A stretch of 8,285 nt of DNA from Gallionellaceae bacterium. GTDB lineage: Bacteria; Pseudomonadota; Gammaproteobacteria; Burkholderiales; Gallionellaceae. The stretch is from positions 1-8,285 of the forward strand of contig JAUSKS010000113.1 in NCBI GenBank assembly GCA_030646595.1, read 5' to 3'. The translations under genes were made by a program, and so were the position numbers. The notes under the pieces were generated by a model. The model saw nothing but the letters and a program-made list of their open reading frames with translations, did not search any database and was not told the DNA's origin. Each line of letters begins with the position of its first letter. The stretch's first letter is position 1. Below, piece by piece: positions 1 through 5,525 of the stretch.

Positions 1-882
1 GTCTTTGGCGCTGTGCTGCAATTCGTGCGCGATCTGTATGTCTTGTTGGAGATCGGCGAGGCGTGGTCGTGTGCCTTTGATAGGCCTGGTTTGTACGCTA
101 CCCGCCTGTACTTGCAAAAAGCATTCGGGTGAAGCGCATAGTATCTGTGCTTGCGGCAAGTTTAGAAAAGCAGCGTAAGGAGCCGGGCTTATGCGCCGCA
201 ATTCCAGATAAGCTTGCAGCGCATCGCCGCTGGCTGGCACGGTATAGCGTTGAGCCAGATTTACCTGATAACAATCCCCTGCACGCAAATATGTTTGCAC
301 CTCATCAAAAGCAAATTGATAAGCGGTGCGGGATAAGTTGGATTGCATCAGACCATGCACGGCAAAAGCTGGCCGAGGCACATTACCACGGCCTTGCAGG
401 CGTGCAAGAATCTGCGGCAACACTTGTACCGTAGCAGCTTCACGTAACTGCGAAACCAGGTAGGCTGTTTGCTGCTGATGGTCCACAACAATGGCCCAGT
501 CGTAAATGCCCACCGCCATATCGGGTAGCTGTTCCGCATTTTGTGCCTGTGCGGGCAAAGTCATCAACCGCCGGGCCAGATCATAACCCCAGTAGCCTAA
601 TGCGCCGCCAGCAAAGGGAATGCCGGGTAGCGGGGCGACGGGTGTGCCTAGCTGCTGCCGCAGCAAATCAAAGGGATCCGCAGCCGAGTGCTGGGTACTG
701 GTGTCGCGCGTGATGGTTGTGGTTGCCTGATAAGTAAGCAGGGTAACCACTGGCTGGGCACACAGAATGTCATAATGACCGCGACCGCCGCTATCCAGCC
801 AGATAGCCCAGGGCAGGTCGGCGATGGCTGTGTAATAAGCCGCAGCATCAGTACAATAGGGAATGGATGCTCTATACGCCAT
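1..882 (-). CDS. pabB: PabB, aminodeoxychorismate synthase component I (N-terminal 294 residues; runs off left edge)
   Basis: PabB aminates chorismate to 4-amino-4-deoxychorismate, using ammonia from the PabA glutaminase, in cytosolic p-aminobenzoate/folate synthesis. I translated this frame by hand; it is open from an ATG at 882-880 to base 1, giving 294 codons, against about 453 residues for E. coli PabB, so the C-terminal third lies outside. Family motifs seen: FAGGALGYWGYDLAR near residues 90-105, GDCYQVNLAQRY near 200-215, ASPE with Glu253, TRPIKGTRPR with Lys269, and SAKD at the edge. Glu253 and Lys269 have the same 16-residue spacing as the catalytic Glu258/Lys274 of E. coli PabB. The residue after that Glu is Cys254, where E. 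coli has Arg. The start is supported by AGAGGTG 5 nt upstream. It is co-directional with the phage genes but is a chromosomal housekeeping gene, so it probably marks host flank. TrpE is less likely because of the PabB-type GDCYQVNLAQR and PIKGT context. Confidence 0.95.
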   Translation of the reverse strand, partial: MAYRASIPYCTDAAAYYTAIADLPWAIWLDSGGRGHYDILCAQPVVTLLTYQATTTITRDTSTQHSAADPFDLLRQQLGTPVAPLPGIPFAGGALGYWGYDLARRLMTLPAQAQNAEQLPDMAVGIYDWAIVVDHQQQTAYLVSQLREAATVQVLPQILARLQGRGNVPRPAFAVHGLMQSNLSRTAYQFAFDEVQTYLRAGDCYQVNLAQRYTVPASGDALQAYLELRRISPAPYAAFLNLPQAQILCASPECFLQVQAGSVQTRPIKGTRPRLADLQQDIQIAHELQHSAKD

Positions 883-887
883 CAGGA

Positions 888-894
888 CACCTCT
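888..894 (-). promoter_or_regulatory. Ribosome binding site of pabB
   Basis: AGAGGTG on the minus strand ends 5 nt before the ATG at 882. It fixes the pabB start and gives an N-terminus (MAYRAS...) of normal length before the first conserved motif. Confidence 0.7.
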
Positions 895-920
895 AAAAAT
901 CCAATTTTCGTCGCCATACT

Positions 921-993
921 GCGTTACTCACAAAAATTTGCTCCTTACATATTAACTATATGCCGCGTCGCAATTTTTTGCTCGCTGTAAGCG
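921..993. repeat. Large imperfect palindrome (candidate dispersed intergenic repeat)
   Basis: Three nested arms share one centre. Innermost is CATAT (948-952) pairing with ATATG (958-962) around TAACT. Next, AAAAATTTGC (932-941) pairs with GCAATTTTTT (970-979) at 9 of 10 positions. Outermost, GCGTTAC (921-927) pairs with GTAAGCGC (987-994) with one extra base. The element sits in the leader of pabB and, read on the minus strand, runs up to the pabB ribosome binding site. Its look, a symmetric AT-rich core with GC-rich feet, resembles repeats scattered between genes in many proteobacteria; the identification as a dispersed repeat is inference. Confidence 0.6.
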
Positions 994-994
994 C

Positions 995-1032
995 GCGCCG
1001 CATTTGGCACTGATTTGCGCAGCATTTGGCAC
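995..1032. repeat. Two direct repeats of 16 bp with 22-bp period
   Basis: GCGCCGCATTTGGCAC at 995-1010 and GCGCAGCATTTGGCAC at 1017-1032 differ at one base. Starts are exactly 22 bp apart, so both copies face the same side of the helix. This suggests tandem sites for one DNA-binding protein: a repressor, or a transposase of the Mu/Tn7 type, whose end sites are typically about 22 bp. Position between phage and host genes is compatible with either. Confidence 0.65.
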
Positions 1033-1071
1033 ATGAAATATTGGATTTTAACGCCAAAACCTCGCCGCCCG

Positions 1072-1866
1072 TTAAAATAATCCACCCATCAATCCCGGTT
1101 CGTAATTGGTGATCACCAGCTCGCGGCTTTCGGTTGGTTGGCCGTGGGTGTTGGCCACGCTGTATTTGATGCCCAGTTCGTGCATCGTCAGCCCCTCAAA
1201 AACCCGGCGAATATCTGGGTGATCGTTAATGCTGACCATCATTTTACCACTGCACTTCCTCATGATCGCGGCCATCGCTTCGTACTGGTCAAACTCGAAC
1301 GGGACACCGTAACCTTCCACTTGCCAATAGGGTGGGTCGAGGTACAGAAAAGTGTGTGGCCGGTCGTAGCGTTTGATGCACTCTTGCCAGTCCAGGTTCT
1401 CGACTGTGGTGCCAGCCAGCCGCATATGCGCAGCCGACAGGTTCTCCTCAATCCGGCACAGGTTGATCGCTGGTGCAGTGGTTGCCGTGCCGAAATTCTG
1501 GCCATCTACCTTGCCGCCGAAGGCATGCTGCTGTAGGTAGTAGAACCGGGCCGCGCGCTGGATATCGGTCAGCGTCTCCGGGTTGGCTGCCTGATGCCAT
1601 TTAAATACCTGCCTGCTGGTAATCGCCCACTTGAATTGCCTGACAAACTCTTCCAGATGGTGCTGCACAACGCGATATAGATTGACCAGCTCGCCATTGA
1701 TATCGTTTAACACCTCAACCGGTGCTGGCGGGCGCAGGAAATAGATCGCAGCACCACCACAAAATACCTCGACGTAGCATTCATGGGGCGGAAACAGCGG
1801 AATCAGCTTGTCAGCCAAGCGGCGCTTGCCGCCCAGCCAAGGAATAATCGGTAGTGCATTTTGCAT
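1072..1866 (-). CDS. DNA adenine methylase, D12 class (phage-type, N6-adenine)
   Basis: A 264-residue S-adenosylmethionine-dependent methylase that would place a methyl group on adenine N6 in a short target; the target cannot be read from sequence. Seen: PWLGGKRRLADKL near residues 9-21 (the W-x-GGK element of D12 enzymes), YVEVFCGGAA near 31-40 (SAM-binding motif I, usually F-x-G-G/G-x-G), NDINGELVNLYR near 54-65, the catalytic DPPY at 177-180, and a C-terminal SRELVITNY like the family's ELLITN. Length fits the family. I chose the start at 1866 because AGAAGGGG lies 7 nt upstream and the protein then begins close to the first motif. An in-frame ATG at 1971 would add 35 Gln/Ser/Arg-rich residues but has no ribosome binding site. 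As the last gene of the tail module it looks like an accessory (moron) gene, perhaps protecting phage DNA from restriction or altering expression in the lysogen. The whole sequence resembles methylases of Pseudomonas and Burkholderia phages (from memory). Confidence 0.9.
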   Translation of the reverse strand: MQNALPIIPWLGGKRRLADKLIPLFPPHECYVEVFCGGAAIYFLRPPAPVEVLNDINGELVNLYRVVQHHLEEFVRQFKWAITSRQVFKWHQAANPETLTDIQRAARFYYLQQHAFGGKVDGQNFGTATTAPAINLCRIEENLSAAHMRLAGTTVENLDWQECIKRYDRPHTFLYLDPPYWQVEGYGVPFEFDQYEAMAAIMRKCSGKMMVSINDHPDIRRVFEGLTMHELGIKYSVANTHGQPTESRELVITNYEPGLMGGLF

Positions 1867-2015
1867 CTGTAAGCCCCTTCTAAATATGCTAGGCTTTGCC
1901 CGCCGCGTACGTGGCAGGGAGCCTTGGCTTTGGCTCACAGGTTGATTCTGTGGGTTTAAAGTGGCGTTCATCGTGCTACAACACGGCGAACGTCGCTCTC
2001 TCTTTTACAATATCC
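1867..2015. other. Spacer between tail operon and methylase
   Basis: About 150 bases separate the last tail gene from the preferred methylase start, much more than elsewhere in the operon. This may hold a separate promoter for the methylase, but I see no clear -35/-10 pair. A 5-bp hairpin (CACAG 1936-1940 / CTGTG 1948-1952) lacks a T tract and is too weak to call a terminator. Confidence 0.4.
1874..1881 (-). promoter_or_regulatory. Ribosome binding site deciding the methylase start
   Basis: AGAAGGGG on the minus strand, 7 nt before the ATG at 1866. The competing in-frame ATG at 1971 has no purine-rich sequence in front, so this site favours the 264-residue form. Confidence 0.7.
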
Positions 2016-2504
2016 TTACCACTCCACCGCTTGCAAAGCAGCCAGATCGTTAACTGCCACGGCAGCGGCAATAGCATCCATGCGCGCCTGGCGTTTGCCA
2101 ATTTGCTCGCCTGCATAGGCTGCATACGCATCTGCCTTTACGATCACGCGCGCGGCCAGATCAGCCACGGTGATGCCGCGCGCGGTGGCGATGGCGGTCA
2201 ATAATGGGGTAGGGGCGAGCGAGTTGGCAACATAGGCCCGCGCTTCAGATTCCTGCTTCGCCCAGGAATTGCGTTCTGTCTCAGGGTAATCGGCGGCGAT
2301 TATGTTGATCGCGGTGGTGTAGGCGGAATTGATATCCTGCCTGACTTGATCGACGGTCTTTGGCTGATCTGGCGGCGGCAGAAAGGTTTCTCCAGATTTA
2401 ATATAACCACAAACCACCTCGTTAGGTGCCTCTACCGTGCCAGGCTCTTCGTATGGTGTTTTATAAACAACCACGCCGAATTCATCGAGTTTTACATAAG
2501 CCAT
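2016..2504 (-). CDS. Small phage tail protein, probable tail fibre assembly/accessory protein (DUF4376-like C-terminus)
   Basis: A 162-residue acidic, Ala-rich protein. Residues 1-50 (MAYVKLDEFGVVVYKTPYEE..., then PNEVVCGYIK) form a short leader of the kind seen in fibre-assembly proteins. From about residue 55 it is probably mostly helical. The stretch around YPETERNSWAKQESEA, TPLLTAIATARGI and AARVIVKADAYAAYAG resembles a C-terminal domain common in small phage proteins encoded just after tail fibres, including those annotated DUF4376; the assignment is from memory of the pattern. It starts 4 nt after the fibre gene stop, with AAGGTGGAG 7 nt upstream inside the fibre's last codons, so the two are almost certainly co-translated. 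The inferred role is helping fibre folding or attachment, or a minor tail component. There are no membrane segments or signal peptide. Confidence 0.65.
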   Translation of the reverse strand: MAYVKLDEFGVVVYKTPYEEPGTVEAPNEVVCGYIKSGETFLPPPDQPKTVDQVRQDINSAYTTAINIIAADYPETERNSWAKQESEARAYVANSLAPTPLLTAIATARGITVADLAARVIVKADAYAAYAGEQIGKRQARMDAIAAAVAVNDLAALQAVEW

Positions 2505-2508
2505 TTAC

Positions 2509-3585
2509 TTACTCCACCTTCGTTATTAAACAGGATGTGTACACGTTCGTGAGCCCGTCTGCCGTATTAACCCCTAATCCATTCGTAGCCTGAGCGGCGA
2601 CGATATAGTGCGTGATATTGAGATTTTTAGTCGCAGCCAAGGTAAATATTCCTCTTATAAAAGAGGATGTTTGTGTGGGGTCAGATGATCCAGGAGCTTC
2701 CGAAGTCCCTAACATTAAAACCGTGGAGTCCGTCACATTAACGAGTCGAATTCTATGTCGAACACCCCCTAAACAAGGAGCCGAAGCATGGATGCTATAA
2801 GTGCCTTTCGGCAATGTGATTTGATTTGAAGACAGCGACGCGTTTAAAATAGTGTTACTTACAACGGTGTTAAGTACCCTGACTTGGTCGCCTACCACTG
2901 ACGTTCCACCGTTCGAAGTAGTCTCTTCGCGGACATGCAAAGAGGCATCAAAGCCTCCCACGGATAAAAACAGACCATCAAAATAAATTGTGCCGGTGGA
3001 GGTGCCGGTGGCGGGTACTCCACCCGTAATTTTTGTACGCATAAATCGCGCGGTACTTGGGGCAGTTAACGAGCCGCCAATTGCAGTCAGCGCGGTTGGC
3101 GTGTTGCTGGATGAATAAACCGTACTCAACGATATTTGCGCCTTGCCACTGTCATACCAGATGATCTCCATCTTGCTGGAGATGTTGGCAGCGCTGGCTT
3201 TGATTATAGCCTTAAGCAGATAAGCCATTACATCGGTCACCGGAATATATTCATTGCTCACCGCATCGCCGCCACCATTAGCCAGCACGGTGGAGGTAAA
3301 CGCCAATGAAGTATTTCCGTCTAACGGGTTGGAAGTGTTGATCGCCACCGTGCCGCCGGTGTATTGGGTGAGCGTCCAGCCTGCCGTGCTGCTATCCTCG
3401 AACGAGCCATTGCGCAGGTAATTAGGGCCAATCGGAATTTTGGCAGAGCCATTGCCATCATGAACATGCGATTCAATTTGTTCTTTCGCATAGGTCGTGT
3501 TGTCCCAAAGGTTGTTCAACAATGTTGTCGTAAACCCCTTCCCTGCATTCAGCAGGGAGGTGACTTTTGCGGTAAACGCTGTCAT
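2509..3585 (-). CDS. Tail fibre / receptor-binding protein with lectin-like module
   Basis: A 358-residue β-rich, Ser/Thr/Gly-rich protein that probably forms the host-contacting fibre or tail-tip lectin. Residues 1-50 are an attachment region ending in SHVHDGNGSAKI, a His-x-His-Asp-Gly pattern common in fibres. Residues 55-207 look like a carbohydrate-binding module: LRNGSFEDSSTAGW, a long run of strands, then GTIYFDGLFLSVG, the usual ending of such domains. Residues 236-358 form a second β domain ending YTSCLITKV, like the jelly-roll heads at fibre C-termini. That last part has markedly lower GC (about 45% over 2521-2880, about 55% in counted lines further upstream), suggesting a swapped receptor-binding head. 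The start overlaps the hub gene stop by ATGA; AGGGG is about 13 nt upstream, so coupling to the hub gene probably drives translation. Specific receptor unknown. Confidence 0.75.
   Translation of the reverse strand: MTAFTAKVTSLLNAGKGFTTTLLNNLWDNTTYAKEQIESHVHDGNGSAKIPIGPNYLRNGSFEDSSTAGWTLTQYTGGTVAINTSNPLDGNTSLAFTSTVLANGGGDAVSNEYIPVTDVMAYLLKAIIKASAANISSKMEIIWYDSGKAQISLSTVYSSSNTPTALTAIGGSLTAPSTARFMRTKITGGVPATGTSTGTIYFDGLFLSVGGFDASLHVREETTSNGGTSVVGDQVRVLNTVVSNTILNASLSSNQITLPKGTYSIHASAPCLGGVRHRIRLVNVTDSTVLMLGTSEAPGSSDPTQTSSFIRGIFTLAATKNLNITHYIVAAQATNGLGVNTADGLTNVYTSCLITKVE
2512..2520 (-). promoter_or_regulatory. Ribosome binding site of the small tail protein
   Basis: AAGGTGGAG on the minus strand, 7 nt before the ATG at 2504 and inside the last codons of the fibre gene. 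Fibre and downstream gene are therefore translationally linked. Confidence 0.7.
2990..3013. repeat. Short tandem repeat, two 12-bp units, inside the fibre gene
   Basis: GTGCCGGTGGAG (2990-3001) is followed directly by GTGCCGGTGGCG (3002-3013), one difference. It encodes ATGTSTGT near residues 191-199, a short flexible loop just before the last strand of the lectin-like module. The unit is in frame, so copy-number change would lengthen the loop by four residues without a frameshift. Confidence 0.6.
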
Positions 3586-5525
3586 ATGATTGTGTACCCC
3601 TGTGTGCCATCGCTCATCAGCCCATTGGCATCAGAGATATGGGCGTAAGTTGTTTCAGTTGGAAAATCCGCCACGCCGTCCGGCGCGATAAAGGCAGCTC
3701 TCGGATCAAAGGTGGTGTTGATGGCTTCCACGTCAAAATTGCCATCTTCCAATAGTTTGACCACGCGCATTCGGGTTACCACCGGATTTCCTCCGGCATC
3801 GGTTTTCTTGCGCGTGGTGACATCCACCAGATCACCCATATGCACTTCATCACGCGGGTCTAGTTTTAATTTGGCGCGCCACGGCGCATTGCGAAATCGG
3901 ATCGTTTTACGCGCCACCAGCGCGCGGGCATGCGGTTGGTTGGCTTCGGACAGCCAGCGTGAGTAGGTCTGTGTCTGCACCACACCGTTATACTCATTCG
4001 GGCTCTCCGCACCCCCATCCTCGTAGCCTTCCGTGATCCGGAAATTCTGCCGATCCGTCATGTTGCCGGTGGCGGAATACGGCGCAAACGAAATAAACGC
4101 CTGGGTAATTCGCAGCGAATCGAGCGGGATAACCTGCATAGAGGCCAGTATCGTTTCATCCGGCGTGATCGCTTTAACGGTGGTAGAAAGCTGCGGCATA
4201 TCAGCTTTGAATTTTTGTTGCTGCGCCACTGCATTCCACCACGAAGCCATGTTCAGATCGCGCAGCAGCTCATTCAGCAAGCCGCTGGCTTTTTCGGGTT
4301 TGGGAAAGCTGGCAGTGAGTCGTGCCGAGACACCCAGCCAGTCATCATCCTCCTGCGCCAGCCCGGCCAGATCAAGATAGGTATCGGTAATCCCGGCAGC
4401 ATTGGCCAGCTTATGGATAGTATCGGTCACGCTCTTGTCAATGACGGTAAAGCACTGCTGCACTCCATCATCAATACTGTGATCTTCACGGGCGGTACCA
4501 AATTGCGCGCGGTAAGTTGAGTCTGGCCAGGACAACACGTCGCCGGACAACACGGTGTAACGTATTTCCTCATTGCCGATGCACACCAATTCCGGTTCGC
4601 CGGTAATGGTTGGGTCGTTATATTGCACACCATTCCCCACGCCGACGTTAATACTCAGCGCACTAATCTCAACCACGCTAGTGGTATCAGGCGTCACCGA
4701 CCATGTGGCTACCGTCGCCTGGCGTGTCTCGCCCACGTAAGCTGTAATGACTCGCCGCTGCCCGGCTCCCGTGTTTTGAGTAACATAACATTCCATCCCG
4801 GTATAGGCTCCATCCACCGCCGAGGCGTTGCTGGCCAAGGTGATGTGGGTGGCATCTGCTGACACCGCATAGCCGGTGTATTCGATAGCCTTAAAATCGG
4901 CCAGCAACTTGCCGCTGGTCGGTGCGGGAAGCAGATTTTTATCCAGCGGTTTGACCACATCTGATAACGTAAATTGCACATCACCGTTATTGTCAGGCCC
5001 GGTGATCGATTCAATAACGTACAGCTCATTTTGAAATGTCGCCCAATCGAAGGGAGAAGTGACATACCCACTCAGCACCTCAATCACGCGCCCAACCGTG
5101 TTGTAATTGCGCGCCAACCATCGTGTCCAATAAGTGCCTTTAGCCGGAGTGGCGCGTGTGGCGATATAAGGATCATCCTCATAATCCGTGCACACCTCAT
5201 CCGCTAAGGTGAACGTGATATTGCTGCGAGTCGCCAGCCCGCCGCCGACTGGTATTTCAGTGGGGGTAAAAGTATGGCTGAGAATATAAGGCCGCAGCGT
5301 CTCGCCGGGCGGGATGGCCATGCCTCGACTACAGTAACGGGGAGTTTTAACACCCTTGGCGTAGTTCGCCTTGTCCTTGCAAGTGCCATAAGTGTTGTAA
5401 CACGGTGTACCCGTAGCGGTGCAAGGGGCCGTGCCAAAAGTGTTATTACAATAATCCAGATGCGGTTTAAGCACCAGCGCCATGACACGCTGATGCTTGG
5501 CTTGGGCATCGCTACGCGCGGTCAT
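3582..5525 (-). CDS. Tail-tip / baseplate hub-like protein with Cys-rich N-terminus
   Basis: A 647-residue structural protein, likely part of the tail-tip hub below the distal tail ring. Residues 20-65 hold five cysteines, C26-x8-C35-x6-C42-x6-C49-x15-C65, within LDYCNNTFGTAPC and CYNTYGTC, a candidate metal or Fe-S site; the tail-tip protein gpL of lambda also carries an Fe-S cluster, though elsewhere in the chain. Residues 110-160 hold DDPY and GTYWTRWLARN followed by GR, resembling other siphophage hub proteins. Residues about 213-290 form a separate β module with GAGQRRVI and YVGETRQATV. Residues 310-358 contain the PELVCIGNEEIRY ... QFGT ... H ... VQ pattern common in tail proteins. The last third is the long arm found in hub proteins of this size. 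The start overlaps the previous gene by ATGA and has GGGAG 7 nt upstream. Hub role is inferred from position, length and motifs; no peptidase or lysozyme motif was noticed. Confidence 0.65.
   Translation of the reverse strand: MTARSDAQAKHQRVMALVLKPHLDYCNNTFGTAPCTATGTPCYNTYGTCKDKANYAKGVKTPRYCSRGMAIPPGETLRPYILSHTFTPTEIPVGGGLATRSNITFTLADEVCTDYEDDPYIATRATPAKGTYWTRWLARNYNTVGRVIEVLSGYVTSPFDWATFQNELYVIESITGPDNNGDVQFTLSDVVKPLDKNLLPAPTSGKLLADFKAIEYTGYAVSADATHITLASNASAVDGAYTGMECYVTQNTGAGQRRVITAYVGETRQATVATWSVTPDTTSVVEISALSINVGVGNGVQYNDPTITGEPELVCIGNEEIRYTVLSGDVLSWPDSTYRAQFGTAREDHSIDDGVQQCFTVIDKSVTDTIHKLANAAGITDTYLDLAGLAQEDDDWLGVSARLTASFPKPEKASGLLNELLRDLNMASWWNAVAQQQKFKADMPQLSTTVKAITPDETILASMQVIPLDSLRITQAFISFAPYSATGNMTDRQNFRITEGYEDGGAESPNEYNGVVQTQTYSRWLSEANQPHARALVARKTIRFRNAPWRAKLKLDPRDEVHMGDLVDVTTRKKTDAGGNPVVTRMRVVKLLEDGNFDVEAINTTFDPRAAFIAPDGVADFPTETTYAHISDANGLMSDGTQGYTII
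4656..4889 (-). other. Inserted β module (GAGQ-type) within the hub gene
   Basis: Residues about 213-290 of the hub protein read as a self-contained unit: YTGYAVSADATHITL, DGAYTGMECYVTQ, GAGQRRVITAYVGETRQATV, then SVTPDTTSVVEI. The G-A-G-Q-x-R-x-I / Y-x-G-x-T-x-x-A-T-V pattern recurs, from memory, in unrelated phage structural proteins as a movable decoration. Limits are estimated from the pattern, not from an alignment. Confidence 0.45.

Larger units (their letters stand above)
896..1049. repeat. Outer inverted repeat bounding the junction element (MITE-like)
   Basis: AAAATCCAAT at 896-905 is matched perfectly by ATTGGATTTT at 1040-1049. With one inserted base the match continues through TTTC (to 909) against GAAA (from 1035). 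The two ends enclose about 154 bp with no coding capacity, the size and form of a miniature inverted-repeat element. No obvious target-site duplication was seen at the outer ends, so mobility is unproven. Confidence 0.4.
883..1071. other. Intergenic junction between phage methylase and pabB, repeat-rich
   Basis: No gene is visible in these 189 bases. They hold three nested structures, listed separately: an outer inverted repeat, a large imperfect palindrome and a 22-bp-period direct repeat. The pabB promoter should lie here, but I could not find a convincing -35/-10 pair on the minus strand. There is no GC-rich hairpin followed by a T tract that would stop transcription coming from the phage genes. 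Because phage-type genes stop at 1072 and a chromosomal gene starts at 882, this is the most likely place for the prophage end. The methylase could instead be host DNA, which would move the boundary rightwards. Confidence 0.6.

Noticed and set aside
129..990. Several short open frames on both strands (+ 129-434, - 348-539, - 648-848, + 688-990)
   Set aside because: All lie wholly or mostly over pabB, whose minus-strand frame carries clear family motifs over its full visible length; the short frames have no ribosome binding site or recognisable product.
1046..1077. TTTTAACG / CGTTAAAA inverted repeat spanning the methylase stop, considered as a terminator
   Set aside because: The 8-bp stem is AT-rich with a 16-base loop, and no T tract follows on the minus strand; at best a weak hairpin.
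1867..1971. Upstream ATG at 1971 for the methylase (adds 35 residues)
   Set aside because: No ribosome binding site in front, low-complexity Gln/Ser/Arg residues, and family members begin close to the W-x-GGK motif. The start at 1866 has a strong site.
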